Positions 43,247 through 52,565 are shown, numbered from the stretch's first letter. The stretch: DNA of 64,000 nucleotides from Chryseobacterium cucumeris (GCF_016775705.1 NZ_CP068760.1:3906001-3970000); one strand, 5' to 3'. Numbers and translations: made by a program. The notes: generated by a model from the sequence alone, not told the origin.

Positions 43247-43261
43247 ATGACAATTTGTCAT
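43247..43261. promoter_or_regulatory. 15-base palindrome just upstream of lon
   Basis: ATGACAA-T-TTGTCAT is a perfect inverted repeat ten bases before the lon ATG. Its position suits an operator or an mRNA structure over the ribosome entry region. The intergenic stretch 43012-43271 has no clear TAnnTTTG box. Confidence 0.4.
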
Positions 43262-43271
43262 TCGATTGACT

Positions 43272-45677
43272 ATGACAGAATTTGAAGATATAAGTTTAGA
43301 AGAAATGATCAGTGATGGATTTGATATCGTAACTGAAGAAATCAATCTTTCCGACTTCGCAGAGACTGATAAAAATTCCGAACAGAAAATATTCCCTATA
43401 CTTCCTGTAAGAAATATGGTAATGTTCCCCAATGTGGTAATTCCTATTACAGCAGGGAGAAAGACCTCTATACAGCTTCTTGAGGAGGCACAGAAAAACG
43501 GAGATTTTATTGGAATTGTAAGCCAGAAAAATTCGGATCTGGAACAACCATCCGAAAAAGATATATATACTACCGGAACACTGGCAAAGATTATTAAGAT
43601 CATTAAGCTTCCCGAAGGCAATATTACAGCTATTACCAAAGGATTCCACAGATTTAAGATTAAAAAAATCGTTGATAATCAACCTTATTTTAAAGCTGAA
43701 ATATCAAAATTAAAAGATACCCAGCCTAAAGACCGGGAAGAATATGAAGCATTGCTGGAAAACATCAAGGATCTTGCCTTAAAGATCATTGAACTGGACC
43801 CTAATATTCCTAATGCCGCCAACTTTGCGATTAAAAATATTAACAATAATGATGATCTTCTGAATTTCATCTGCACCAATGCTAATTTCTCTTCGATTGC
43901 AAAACAAAAGCTGCTTGAAGAGAAAAGTCTTATGACAAGAGCCAACCAGTGCTACGAGCTGATGCATGAGGATTTCAGAAAACTGGAACTGAGAAACCAG
44001 ATTCATCAGAAAACTTCAAAAGATTTAGATAAGCAACAGAGAGAATATTTTCTGAATCAACAGATCAGAACCATCCAGGAGGAACTGGGCGGCGGACCTG
44101 AAAGTGATGTTGAAGATCTTATTGCCAAGGCTAAAACAAAAAAATGGAGCCAGGAAGTAGAAGACCACTTCCAAAAGGAAATCAGCAGACTTCAACGTCA
44201 GAATCCCAACTCTCCGGACTATAATGTTCAGAGAAACTATCTGGATTTCTTTACAGATCTTCCATGGGAAACCTATACAAAAGATATTTTTGATATTGCA
44301 AAAGCTGAAAAAGTACTTGATAAAGCGCACTTCGGACTGGAAGATATTAAGAAAAGAATCCTGGAGCACATGGCCGTTTTAAAATTAAAAAACAACATGA
44401 AATCTCCTATCCTGCTATTGGTAGGGCCTCCGGGTGTGGGTAAAACTTCTTTAGGAAAATCTATTGCTGATGCTTTAGGGAGAAAATATGTAAGATTGTC
44501 ATTGGGAGGACTTCATGACGAGAGTGAAATCCGTGGACATAGAAAAACGTATATCGGTGCTATGGCGGGAAGAATTTTACAGTCTATCAAAAAATCAGGC
44601 ACTTCAAATCCTGTAATTGTTCTTGATGAGATTGATAAAATCGGACAGGGTCTTCATGGAGACCCAAGCTCTGCACTCCTAGAAGTTCTTGATCCGGAGC
44701 AAAATAAATCTTTCTATGACAATTTCCTGGAGATGGGTTATGACCTTTCAAAAGTGATGTTCATTGCAACTGCCAACTCACTTTCAACGATACAGACTCC
44801 TCTTTTAGACAGAACGGAGATCATTCAGATTGCCGGCTATACTTTGGAGGAAAAGATTGAGATTGCCAAAAGACATTTGATCAGGAAACAACAGGAGGAA
44901 AATGGTCTGGATACAAAATCATTCAAACTTGGAAATGCTGAACTTAAACATATTATAGAAGCTCACACTTCAGAAAGCGGAGTGAGAACCCTGGAAAAAA
45001 GAATTGCAGCCATTGGAAGATGGGTAGCACTACAGACTGCTTTGTTAAAGGAGTATGATCCAAAAATCTCAGTGGAAAAAGTAGATGAGATTCTTGGAGT
45101 TCCAAGACCGAAAAGCTTATCTGAAATCACCGGAGTTCCGGGTGTGGTAACCGGTCTTGCATGGACAAGTGTAGGAGGAGATATCCTTTATATTGAAAGT
45201 ATTTTAAGCAATGGTAAAGGGGCGTTAACCATGACCGGAAACCTGGGAACGGTAATGAAAGAATCTGCGACTATTGCTTTGGAATATATTAAAGCTAAGC
45301 ATGATGAACTGGGTATTCCTCAGGAAGATATTGAAAAGAAAAACATCCACGTACACGTTCCTGAAGGTGCAACACCTAAAGACGGGCCATCTGCCGGTAT
45401 TGCCATGCTGACATCAATGGTTTCCTCATTTAAAAACAAGAAGGTAAAACCTCACCTTGCGATGACGGGTGAAATTACCTTAAGAGGGAAAGTATTACCT
45501 GTAGGAGGAATCAAAGAAAAGCTTCTTGCAGCAACAAGAGCAGGAATCAAAGATGTTATTCTTTGTGAGGCCAACAGAAAAGATGTGGAGGAAATCAAAA
45601 AAGATTATCTGAAAAATCTGAGAGTACACTACGTCAACAGAATGGAGGAAGTCATTGACATCGCCATTGAAGAATAA
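43272..45677 (+). CDS. lon: ATP-dependent protease Lon
   Basis: Lon degrades misfolded and regulatory proteins. I choose the ATG at 43272 (801 residues); a TTG two codons earlier is in frame but weaker. The N-terminal substrate domain (about 40-240) starts FPILPVRNMVMFP. The AAA+ module has Walker A GPPGVGKT with Lys391 and VLDEIDK. The protease domain has the catalytic serine in DGPSAG (Ser707) and the lysine in GGIKEK (about 750). The length is normal. It is divergent from the PpiD-type foldase gene and is followed by its own terminator. Confidence 0.97.
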   Translation: MTEFEDISLEEMISDGFDIVTEEINLSDFAETDKNSEQKIFPILPVRNMVMFPNVVIPITAGRKTSIQLLEEAQKNGDFIGIVSQKNSDLEQPSEKDIYTTGTLAKIIKIIKLPEGNITAITKGFHRFKIKKIVDNQPYFKAEISKLKDTQPKDREEYEALLENIKDLALKIIELDPNIPNAANFAIKNINNNDDLLNFICTNANFSSIAKQKLLEEKSLMTRANQCYELMHEDFRKLELRNQIHQKTSKDLDKQQREYFLNQQIRTIQEELGGGPESDVEDLIAKAKTKKWSQEVEDHFQKEISRLQRQNPNSPDYNVQRNYLDFFTDLPWETYTKDIFDIAKAEKVLDKAHFGLEDIKKRILEHMAVLKLKNNMKSPILLLVGPPGVGKTSLGKSIADALGRKYVRLSLGGLHDESEIRGHRKTYIGAMAGRILQSIKKSGTSNPVIVLDEIDKIGQGLHGDPSSALLEVLDPEQNKSFYDNFLEMGYDLSKVMFIATANSLSTIQTPLLDRTEIIQIAGYTLEEKIEIAKRHLIRKQQEENGLDTKSFKLGNAELKHIIEAHTSESGVRTLEKRIAAIGRWVALQTALLKEYDPKISVEKVDEILGVPRPKSLSEITGVPGVVTGLAWTSVGGDILYIESILSNGKGALTMTGNLGTVMKESATIALEYIKAKHDELGIPQEDIEKKNIHVHVPEGATPKDGPSAGIAMLTSMVSSFKNKKVKPHLAMTGEITLRGKVLPVGGIKEKLLAATRAGIKDVILCEANRKDVEEIKKDYLKNLRVHYVNRMEEVIDIAIEE

Positions 45678-45710
45678 AATAACTGACAACATATTAACTT
45701 CTCAATAAAG

Positions 45711-45750
45711 AAACACGCTCTGATATCCGGAGCGTGTTTTCTTTTTATAA
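45711..45750 (+). terminator. terminator after lon
   Basis: AAACACGCTC at 45711-45720 pairs with GAGCGTGTTT at 45730-45739, followed by TCTTTTT. Confidence 0.9.
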
Positions 45751-45880
45751 AAAAGCGTACAATTTTATCGGCTGGAATAAAATTTGCAACAACAGAAGAA
45801 AATCCCGGAGAGTTGAATAAAAAATTTCTCAATTCGGAAGGGTTTTCTTATTTTTATTCCACACCGCATATTTTTAGATT

Positions 45881-46993
45881 ATGAATTTTCTTAGACTTCC
45901 TTTCCTTGTCAAGCTTACCCTTGTGGTGGTTTCCATTATTGGACTTGGCTATCTTCTGGCATTGGGACAGAGCATTTTAGCTCCGTTTTTCCTGGCATTC
46001 CTCATGGCCATGCTGTTTTTACCGGCTGCCAGTTTTATGGAAAAAAAGTTGAGATTTCCGAGATCTATGTCTACGATGACTTCAGTATTTATTATGCTGA
46101 TGATTTTAGGCGGAATTATTTATTTCTTTACCAATCAGCTGTCTGACTTCAGTAAGGATCTTCCACACCTCAAGGAACAGTTTACTACAGTTTTTAACAG
46201 CCTTCAGCATTGGGTTTCCAGAACATTTAATGTGAAAGTGGATGAACAGGTGGATTATATTAACCAGGGATTAACTAAACTACTGTCTTCTTCGGGAGTC
46301 ATTTTAGGATTTACATTCGGAATTTTTTCAACGGGCTTCGGCTTCATTATATTTTTCACCCTGTTTTTTATCTTTATTTTAAATTACAGAAGACTTTTAA
46401 ATAATTTTATCGTTACTGTTTTCAACGAAAGACATAAAGCGAGTGTACAGGAAGCTGTAAACGAAATTAGAATCATGACCAAGAAGTATATCTTCGGGCT
46501 TTTTCTTCAGGTGATTATTGTATCTGTTCTTACTTCGGTCCTTCTTACGATTCTGGGAGTAAAATATGCTATTCTTTTAGGAGTTTTGACCGGGCTATTA
46601 AACGTCATTCCCTATCTGGGAATCTTTATTTCTCTGTTAATTTCCTGCTTTATAGCATTCGCCACTTCTACTCCATCAACATGTATATACGTTGCTTTGG
46701 GCTATATTGCCATTCACGCTGTAGACGGAAATATTGTCCTTCCATTTGTAGTAGGTTCCAAAGTAAAAATCAACGCTTTATTTTCTTTTATTGGTATCCT
46801 TCTGGGAGAACATCTTTGGGGAATTGCAGGAATGTTCCTGTGCATTCCAGCGATTGCGATTATAAAAATTATCTGTGAAAGAGTAGACGATCTAAAACCT
46901 TGGGGAAGATTGCTAGGAGAAGAGCCCAAACCTCATAAGAAGAAAAAAAGCTACAAAATTTCCAAGAATATCACTTTGAAGGAAATGGACTAG
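45881..46993 (+). CDS. AI-2E family transporter (PerM/YdgG-like)
   Basis: The 370-residue protein has about eight membrane helices, with the family's paired N-terminal helices (residues 8-48 and 62-82), a long soluble loop (about 90-150) and the C-terminal core ILLGVLTGLLNVIPYLGIFIS near residue 230. The GEHLWGIAGMFLCIPAIAIIKI segment near 308 is also typical. Relatives export autoinducer-2 or other small solutes, or act as Na+/H+ antiporters; the substrate here is unknown. The lysine-rich tail is cytoplasmic. Confidence 0.88.
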   Translation: MNFLRLPFLVKLTLVVVSIIGLGYLLALGQSILAPFFLAFLMAMLFLPAASFMEKKLRFPRSMSTMTSVFIMLMILGGIIYFFTNQLSDFSKDLPHLKEQFTTVFNSLQHWVSRTFNVKVDEQVDYINQGLTKLLSSSGVILGFTFGIFSTGFGFIIFFTLFFIFILNYRRLLNNFIVTVFNERHKASVQEAVNEIRIMTKKYIFGLFLQVIIVSVLTSVLLTILGVKYAILLGVLTGLLNVIPYLGIFISLLISCFIAFATSTPSTCIYVALGYIAIHAVDGNIVLPFVVGSKVKINALFSFIGILLGEHLWGIAGMFLCIPAIAIIKIICERVDDLKPWGRLLGEEPKPHKKKKSYKISKNITLKEMD

Positions 46994-47053
46994 AATATGA
47001 GTAATGAGTAATAAGCAATGGGGACTCATTGGTATACTCGTAACTTTAAATAA

Positions 47054-47088
47054 AAAGACTGCCTCTTTCGAGACAGTCTTTTTTTATT
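47054..47088 (+). terminator. terminator after the AI-2E transporter gene
   Basis: AAAGACTG-CTC and GAG-CAGTCTTT form a 12-base stem with one mismatch and a TTTC loop at 47054-47081, followed by TTTTATT. Confidence 0.9.
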
Positions 47089-47208
47089 ATGGAAGAGGAC
47101 ATAACGGACTCGTTCGATTAGGGCAGGTTTCCGTACAGAAAATATAATGGGTTATCCGGGCAATCTTCATAAGTCAACCCTTCAACATTTCCTTCAATTA
47201 ACTATTGA

Positions 47209-47272
47209 TTTTACATTTTATATTAAATTAAATACAAAATATTATATTTTTATTTTACATTTGATATAAAAT
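47209..47272 (+). repeat. 20-base imperfect direct repeat upstream of doxX
   Basis: TTTTACATTTTATATTAAAT at 47209-47228 and TTTTACATTTGATATAAAAT at 47253-47272 match at 18 of 20 positions, 44 bases apart. The downstream copy contains the exact -7 box TACATTTG (47256-47263), so the pair may be an operator plus promoter. Confidence 0.5.
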
Positions 47273-47280
47273 CATCAATC

Positions 47281-47658
47281 ATGAAAGTGATAAAATTCAT
47301 CTTATGTCTGCTTTTCGGGCTTATGTTTATTAATGCCGGATTAAACAAGTTTTTTAATTATATGCCCATGGAGAAACCTACTCCAGAACAAATGAAACTT
47401 TTCGCTGCTTTTGGAGAAATCAGCTGGCTGATGCCATTAGTGGGCATTGTAGAAGTTATTGGCGGGTTATTATTTATTTTCCCAAAAACAAGAGCATTAG
47501 GTGCCATTGTTATTTTACCTGTCATGGTAGGAATTGTCACGCATGTTTTCACAATGGATAAATCTCCTATGGGAATGGGTATTGCCGGAGTAATGTTTCT
47601 GATCAATCTTTGGATGATTATTGACAACAAGGAAAAATATAAACATTTAGTTTCATAA
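47281..47658 (+). CDS. DoxX-family membrane protein
   Basis: The 125-residue protein has four hydrophobic helices (about residues 5-20, 44-62, 70-90 and 97-113) with the family's GLMFINAGLNKFF start and VGIVEVIGGLLFIFP. DoxX proteins occur with redox and thiol-stress systems, but no single biochemical role is agreed. The gene stands alone. Its upstream region carries the 20-base direct repeat and an exact -7 promoter box 17 bases before the ATG. Confidence 0.85.
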   Translation: MKVIKFILCLLFGLMFINAGLNKFFNYMPMEKPTPEQMKLFAAFGEISWLMPLVGIVEVIGGLLFIFPKTRALGAIVILPVMVGIVTHVFTMDKSPMGMGIAGVMFLINLWMIIDNKEKYKHLVS

Positions 47659-47718
47659 GGCGGCAGATGATAGGTTGCAGGTTGCAGCACCTACAACCTA
47701 TTACCTGCTACCTGTCAC

Positions 47719-49077
47719 CTATACGAAAGCACTGAAACCTGTTATCGATCGTCCTACGATGAGCGAGTTGATTTCTTTTGTTCCTTCGTAAGAATAAATG
47801 GCTTCTGCATCGGCAACAAACCGGGCCACATCGTACTCAAGCAGAATTCCGTTTCCTCCCATTACTTCTCTTGCTCTGGAAACAATGTCTCTTGTTCTGA
47901 GAGTACAGAAAACTTTGGCTAAAGAAGCATGTTCATCTTTTAAAATTCCTTCATCCTGCATTTCAGACAGTCTGAAAACCATCGTCTGCATGGCAGTGAG
48001 ATTAGACAACATTTCCACCAGATGTCCCTGAATCATTTGGAATGAGGCAATAGGTCTTCCAAACTGTTCTCTTTTTCGGGTATAATCCAAAGCACTTTCG
48101 TAAGCTCCGCGTGCACAACCTGTGGCCATCCATGCTACTCCAGCTCTTGTCATTCTCAGTACTTTACCGGTATCTTTAAAGGAATTGGCATTCTGCAGAC
48201 GGTTTTCTTCGGTAACGAGACAGTCTTTTAAGGTAATCAACCCGTTCTGGACAATTCTTAACGCCATTTTTCCTTTGATCTTTTCTACGGAATATCCCGG
48301 ATTATCTTTTTCTACAATAAAACCTTTCACTTCTCCGCTATCCAGATCTCTTGCCCAGATAATGATCAGGTCAGCGAAAGTAGCATTCCCGATCCATTTT
48401 TTCTGCCCATTCAGAATCCAGCCTTCAGGTGTTTTTTTACAGGTCACTGTAAGTCCGCCTGCTGCTCCTGATCCAACTTCGGGCTCCGTAAGTCCAAAGG
48501 CACCAATTTTTTCAAATTTCTGCATCTGCGGAAGCCATTTTTGCTTCTGTTCTTCCGATCCGCAGATATAAATAGAACCCATCGCCAGTCCGGATTGTAC
48601 ACCGAAAAAAGTGGCAATAGAAGCATCTACTCTTGCCATTTCCATCGCAATAACACCTTCCATCAGGAAAGGCATTCCCGGGCAGCCATAGCCTTCATAA
48701 GTAACACCACAAATATCCAGTTTTTGAAATTTTGGAATCAACTCAAAAGGAAATTCATCTCTGAGCCAGTAATGATTGACCAGAGGTTTTACTTCTTTTT
48801 CCATGAATGCTCTTACTTTCAGCTGAATTTCACGCTGTTCCGGAGTAAGAGTATGGTAGATATCATAAAAATCTCCGTCAATGGGCGGAAGTTCTTTCTT
48901 TTTCTTTTCCGGATCAAGCATTTTCATAAGCCCGGAAAGCTGTTTATCATCCAGTTTTGAGAAACTATGCATCAGTTTTGGCAAATCCACTTTTTGAGAA
49001 ATGGCGCTCAGCTGATCAAAATCTATAGATGTGAATAATCCTATTGCGTTTCTGATTTTGGAAAAAGTATTTGACAT
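47719..49077 (-). CDS. acyl-CoA dehydrogenase (glutaryl-CoA dehydrogenase-like)
   Basis: The flavoprotein oxidises an acyl-CoA and passes electrons to electron-transfer flavoprotein. I choose the Met at 49077 (452 residues); an in-frame upstream Met adds 19 residues that look like untranslated leader. About 70 N-terminal residues precede the family core. FGLTEPEVGSGAAGG near residue 197 and KKWIGNATFADL near 226 line the FAD site. The catalytic base is expected in YSYEGTKEIN near residue 432. GVAWMATGCARGAYE resembles the glutaryl-CoA or ACX4 group. No partner gene is adjacent. Confidence 0.9.
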   Translation of the reverse strand: MSNTFSKIRNAIGLFTSIDFDQLSAISQKVDLPKLMHSFSKLDDKQLSGLMKMLDPEKKKKELPPIDGDFYDIYHTLTPEQREIQLKVRAFMEKEVKPLVNHYWLRDEFPFELIPKFQKLDICGVTYEGYGCPGMPFLMEGVIAMEMARVDASIATFFGVQSGLAMGSIYICGSEEQKQKWLPQMQKFEKIGAFGLTEPEVGSGAAGGLTVTCKKTPEGWILNGQKKWIGNATFADLIIIWARDLDSGEVKGFIVEKDNPGYSVEKIKGKMALRIVQNGLITLKDCLVTEENRLQNANSFKDTGKVLRMTRAGVAWMATGCARGAYESALDYTRKREQFGRPIASFQMIQGHLVEMLSNLTAMQTMVFRLSEMQDEGILKDEHASLAKVFCTLRTRDIVSRAREVMGGNGILLEYDVARFVADAEAIYSYEGTKEINSLIVGRSITGFSAFV

Positions 49078-49211
49078 AGTGATAGATTGTAGTTTTGGTT
49101 TGTAAAAGATAAGCAAAAACTGCTCCGAAAGCAATGCCTGAAGCTCAAGTTTATTTTACAAAATACTATATTTCAATTCATTATAAGTGAAAATTTTATT
49201 TACAAGCTTTT

Positions 49212-49219
49212 TACTTTTG
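49212..49219 (+). promoter_or_regulatory. -7 box for the DUF4349 lipoprotein gene
   Basis: TACTTTTG matches TAnnTTTG exactly, 67 bases before the chosen ATG. The -33 element is not evident. Confidence 0.35.
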
Positions 49220-49286
49220 ATTTTCAAGCGTTACAAAAGATCCTGACTGAACTTTGACTCAAGCAAAAACATTAAAAATCAACGTT

Positions 49287-50198
49287 ATGAAAACTACTTA
49301 CATTAAATTATCACTAGCCGCTGCTCTTTTACTAGGAATTTATTCGTGTAAAAAGGGAGAAGTTTCTTCTAAAGATCTTGAAGCGTATGCTACTACCGAT
49401 TCAGCAGCTGCTGTGGTTTCGGATAGTATTTCATCTGTTGCAGAAATGAAAGTAAAAGACAAGCAGTTTATCAAGACTGCGGATGTGAATATGGAAGTAA
49501 AAGATGTGTATAATGCAACGATTGCTATTGAAGAATCTGTACAGGAGCTTGGAGGATTTGTTACCAATAGTAATCTTCAAAGTAACGTTGTTTCTGAAAA
49601 CACCTACAACACCTCCAATGAAGAGGCGATGCTGGTAAAAAAATACCAGACAGAGAACAGAATGCAGGTACGTATTCCTACGGAAAAACTGGGAGAGCTT
49701 TTAACGGCAATCAATACCAATAAATTATTTCTTAATTCAAGATCTATCAATGCAGAAGATGTAACAGCCAACATCAAGTATTCTGCACTGGAAGGGAAAA
49801 GAAATCAAAAAACTTCAGAAAACATCAGTAAGCTCAAAACCAATAAAGATAAAGTAACGCTGGATGACGAGAATATGTCTGAAGGAAATCTTCAAAAGCT
49901 TTCGAGCATGAACATGACGGATGATCTGAAATACAGCACGATTGACATTTACATCAAAGAGCCTCAGTTACGTATTGCAGAAATTGCTGTTACCAACACC
50001 ACAAGCATTGATAATAAGTACAAATACAATTTCATCTATGACGCAAAAGATGGATTTGTATATGGATTCTATCTGATCCAGAGGATTATTGTGGGGCTTA
50101 TCAATGTATGGCCTCTTGTATTAATTGCTGCTGCAATCCTCTATTTTTTAAGAAAAAGAAAAATTTCAAAACCTGAGTATTCAAAAAATCAGGAATAA
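49287..50198 (+). CDS. DUF4349-domain lipoprotein
   Basis: The ATG at 49287 gives 303 residues beginning with a lipoprotein signal, MKTTYIKLSLAAALLLGIYSC (in two parts), with Cys21. The DUF4349 domain (about residues 60-280) has FIKTADVNMEVKDVYNA and AMLVKKYQTENRMQVRIP near its start. A helical stretch with SALEGKRNQKTSENISKLK lies in the middle and one membrane helix near residue 270. The C-terminus is RKRKISKPEYSKNQE. The function of this family is unknown. A TTG 33 bases upstream is in frame but gives no signal peptide. Confidence 0.83.
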   Translation: MKTTYIKLSLAAALLLGIYSCKKGEVSSKDLEAYATTDSAAAVVSDSISSVAEMKVKDKQFIKTADVNMEVKDVYNATIAIEESVQELGGFVTNSNLQSNVVSENTYNTSNEEAMLVKKYQTENRMQVRIPTEKLGELLTAINTNKLFLNSRSINAEDVTANIKYSALEGKRNQKTSENISKLKTNKDKVTLDDENMSEGNLQKLSSMNMTDDLKYSTIDIYIKEPQLRIAEIAVTNTTSIDNKYKYNFIYDAKDGFVYGFYLIQRIIVGLINVWPLVLIAAAILYFLRKRKISKPEYSKNQE

Positions 50199-50246
50199 AA
50201 AACTATCCTAACCAATTGGTTATCATCATAATTTTAGATTTTACAG

Positions 50247-50280
50247 CCTCCTGTTTTCAGGAGGTTTTTATTTTTTTTAA
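50247..50280 (+). terminator. terminator after the DUF4349 gene
   Basis: CCTCCTG at 50247-50253 and CAGGAGG at 50258-50264 enclose TTTT and are followed by TTTTTATTTTTTTT. Confidence 0.9.
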
Positions 50281-50354
50281 AAAAAAACTGTAACGATTGT
50301 AATGCCTGCTTTACATACTGTTTAAAAGAACAGAAAATCAAAAAAATTAATACA

Positions 50355-51230
50355 ATGAAAAATTTAATAAAACTTGGATTTGCAGCATTATTGTCATTGA
50401 ATTTCATAACATCCAATGCACAAAATAAAAGCAGCAACAAAGAAAACAGCCTGCTTTGGGAGGTTTCCGGAAACGGTCTTTCAAAGCCTTCTTATATTAC
50501 CGGGACTTTTCATATCTTATGCAGTAAAGATTTTGAGATCAAACCTAAAGTGCTGAAAGCTCTTGAGAGTTCTGAAAGCCTTGTTATGGAAATCAATTAT
50601 ACAGATCCCGCTGAAATGATGTCATTACAGAAAATGTTTAAAACAGATAAAAAAATATCGGATCAGCTTTCACCTGAAGAAGCTAAAGAGCTGAATACTG
50701 TTCTTGCCAATTATGGAACTGATCTGAAAAGTATTGATTCTTCAAGCCCGCAGGCGCTTTATGCATTGCTTTCCACCAAAGCCATTCCATGTCCTCAGAC
50801 AGAAGTAAAACTTTACGAGATGGAACTTCTTCAGAAAGCAATGAAAGATAAAAAAAGCATCAAAGGGCTGGAAAAAGTGGAAGATCAGATGAAATCCATC
50901 AATGAAGCGTATAATCTGAAAAGCATTATTGCTCAACTGAAAATGGACAAGGAATATCAAATATTGTTCAGACAGATGATTGAAGCTTTTAAAAATGAAA
51001 ATGTACAATCTTTATACAGTCTTTTTAAGGATGAAAGATTTATGAATGCTCAGCAGGAAAAGGCCATGCTGACCAACAGAAATCAGAACTGGGTAAAAGT
51101 AATGCCAGACATGATGAAAAAAGAAAGTTCTTTCTTTGCTGTCGGTGGATCTCATCTTATGGGTGAAAACGGAATTATTCCTCTTCTACAGGCAAAAGGC
51201 TACACGGTAAAACCTGTATCAAGTTTATAA
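50355..51230 (+). CDS. TraB/GumN family protein
   Basis: The 291-residue protein has a signal peptide (about residues 1-22, ending SNAQ) and the family motifs SYITGTFHI near residue 45 and FAVGGSHLMG near residue 265, with conserved histidines that suggest metal binding. These Tiki-like proteins are thought to be metalloproteases. The protein would be periplasmic or attached outside. The next gene, an ECF sigma factor, begins 24 bases later and may share its transcript. Confidence 0.88.
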   Translation: MKNLIKLGFAALLSLNFITSNAQNKSSNKENSLLWEVSGNGLSKPSYITGTFHILCSKDFEIKPKVLKALESSESLVMEINYTDPAEMMSLQKMFKTDKKISDQLSPEEAKELNTVLANYGTDLKSIDSSSPQALYALLSTKAIPCPQTEVKLYEMELLQKAMKDKKSIKGLEKVEDQMKSINEAYNLKSIIAQLKMDKEYQILFRQMIEAFKNENVQSLYSLFKDERFMNAQQEKAMLTNRNQNWVKVMPDMMKKESSFFAVGGSHLMGENGIIPLLQAKGYTVKPVSSL

Positions 51231-51254
51231 TTATAACCAAACCATGAAACCATT

Positions 51255-51764
51255 GTGAGCAATCCAACTGAAACTGCTTTTTTAAAGCTCGTCAACCAGC
51301 ACAAAGGTATCTTATACAAAGCCTCACGGATCTATGCAGATTCTGTAGAGGACCGGGAAGACCTTCAGCAGGAAATTCTTATCCAGCTTTGGAAGTCCTA
51401 TCAGAACTTCAAAGGGAACAGTGAGTTTTCTACCTGGATGTACCGGGTTGCCATCAATACTGCCATTACCTATTTAAAAAAAGAAAAACAGAGATCCAAT
51501 AACCATACGGATGCTCCACATCATTTTGAAGTTCAGCAGGAAGATTATAATCCCACCAAAGACAGGCAGCTGGAAATTTTCTACAGTGCCGTTCAGGAAC
51601 TGAATCCTCTGGAAAAGGCCGTCATATTTTATTTTATGGAAGGGATGTCACATAAAGAAATCGGAAACAATTTAGGTCTCAGTGAAGGTAATGCCCGCGT
51701 AAAACTCAACAGAACAAAAGAAAAAATACAGCAAATCATAAAAAAATCAGGTTATGAATTTTGA
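51255..51764 (+). CDS. ECF-type sigma-70 family RNA polymerase sigma factor
   Basis: The 169-residue protein has sigma region 2 (about residues 10-75, with DREDLQQEILIQLWKSYQNF) and region 4 (about 105-160, with LNPLEKAVIFYFMEGMSHKEIG and LSEGNARVKLNRTKEKI). The only good start is GTG at 51255. An ATG 12 bases upstream is closed by a TGA that overlaps this GTG. The next gene overlaps its end by 11 bases and encodes a membrane protein that may hold it in check. Confidence 0.9.
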   Translation: MSNPTETAFLKLVNQHKGILYKASRIYADSVEDREDLQQEILIQLWKSYQNFKGNSEFSTWMYRVAINTAITYLKKEKQRSNNHTDAPHHFEVQQEDYNPTKDRQLEIFYSAVQELNPLEKAVIFYFMEGMSHKEIGNNLGLSEGNARVKLNRTKEKIQQIIKKSGYEF

Positions 51765-52359
51765 TCAATTAAAAGAACAGTGGAATAAAGAAGACAGCGA
51801 TGTCCATATTCCTGATACCATAAAGCAATTAAAGGAAAGCAAACACCCTATAGAAAAAATCCAGAAAAACATGAAAAGAGAATTCCCTATGCAGATTCTT
51901 GCGATCATTCTCATAGCTCTTTTTCCCCTTCAGTTTCAGTTTCCTTCTTCACAGTATATTATTTATTATGTGTCTTATACCGTGATGGTTGTCATATCAT
52001 CCTACTATCTGTTAGGATTTTATAAATTCTACAAACAGACGGAACTTTATACAGGAAACACCAAAAACAGTCTTTGGAAAATATATCATGAACTTCGGCT
52101 AAATATGGAACGATATCAGTCTTTCGGATTTTTATTACTTCCTCATTTTCTGGTAACAGCGGGATTGGTGATTTACAATGCGATGGAAAAACAAGGAAAA
52201 TCTCTGGCAGAACTTACAACTTCCCATCAGCAGGGATTAATTATTGCAGTGCTCATCGGAACTTTAGCCATCATAACAAGTATCGTTGTGTGGACAAAAT
52301 ATATCTACGGAAGAAGTGCCAAAGAACTTGAAAATATTCTGAACGAAATGGATGAATAG
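51754..52359 (+). CDS. membrane protein, probable partner of the sigma factor
   Basis: The 201-residue protein has a soluble N-terminal 48 residues (MNFDQLKEQWNKEDSDVHIPD) and then four hydrophobic helices (about 47-62, 67-85, 123-141 and 163-186). The N-terminal part has an amphipathic helix that could contact the sigma factor. It overlaps the sigma gene by 11 bases, which fits an anti-sigma role. No zinc-binding HxxxCxxC motif is seen, so it is not a classical anti-sigma factor. Confidence 0.78.
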   Translation: MNFDQLKEQWNKEDSDVHIPDTIKQLKESKHPIEKIQKNMKREFPMQILAIILIALFPLQFQFPSSQYIIYYVSYTVMVVISSYYLLGFYKFYKQTELYTGNTKNSLWKIYHELRLNMERYQSFGFLLLPHFLVTAGLVIYNAMEKQGKSLAELTTSHQQGLIIAVLIGTLAIITSIVVWTKYIYGRSAKELENILNEMDE

Positions 52360-52392
52360 CATTGAAAACTCTTATCACAAGACACATTTTAT

Positions 52393-52426
52393 AAAACCTC
52401 AGGCCTGTTCTGAGGTTTTGTTTTTT
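52393..52426 (+). terminator. terminator after the sigma factor operon
   Basis: AAAACCTCAG at 52393-52402 pairs with CTGAGGTTTT at 52410-52419, followed by GTTTTTT. Confidence 0.9.
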
Positions 52427-52477
52427 AAAAAATCGTTATTTATCTTCTTCAAATTTATCTGAGGTTTTATTTTTCCG

Positions 52478-52485
52478 TAAATTTG
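52478..52485 (+). promoter_or_regulatory. -7 box for pgi
   Basis: TAAATTTG matches TAnnTTTG exactly, 80 bases before the pgi ATG. A TTTG -33 box is not seen. Confidence 0.4.
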
Positions 52486-52565
52486 CAGATCAGAAATAAA
52501 TCATTATGGATGATTAACCATTTTCATCCGATACATGATCTTCTGAATGATAAAAATTCTGTAAT

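Noticed and set aside
47118..47201. Minus-strand frame ending LTYEDCPDNPLYFLYGNLP before a stop
   Set aside because: It looks peptide-like and could be the tail of a small bacteriocin-like gene. The frame is closed upstream by a stop without an ATG, and no leader is present. It may be a remnant, but I cannot support it as a gene.
49078..49134. 19-residue N-terminal extension of the acyl-CoA dehydrogenase
   Set aside because: It is not family-like and would have no function as a signal; the Met at 49077 starts the conserved part.
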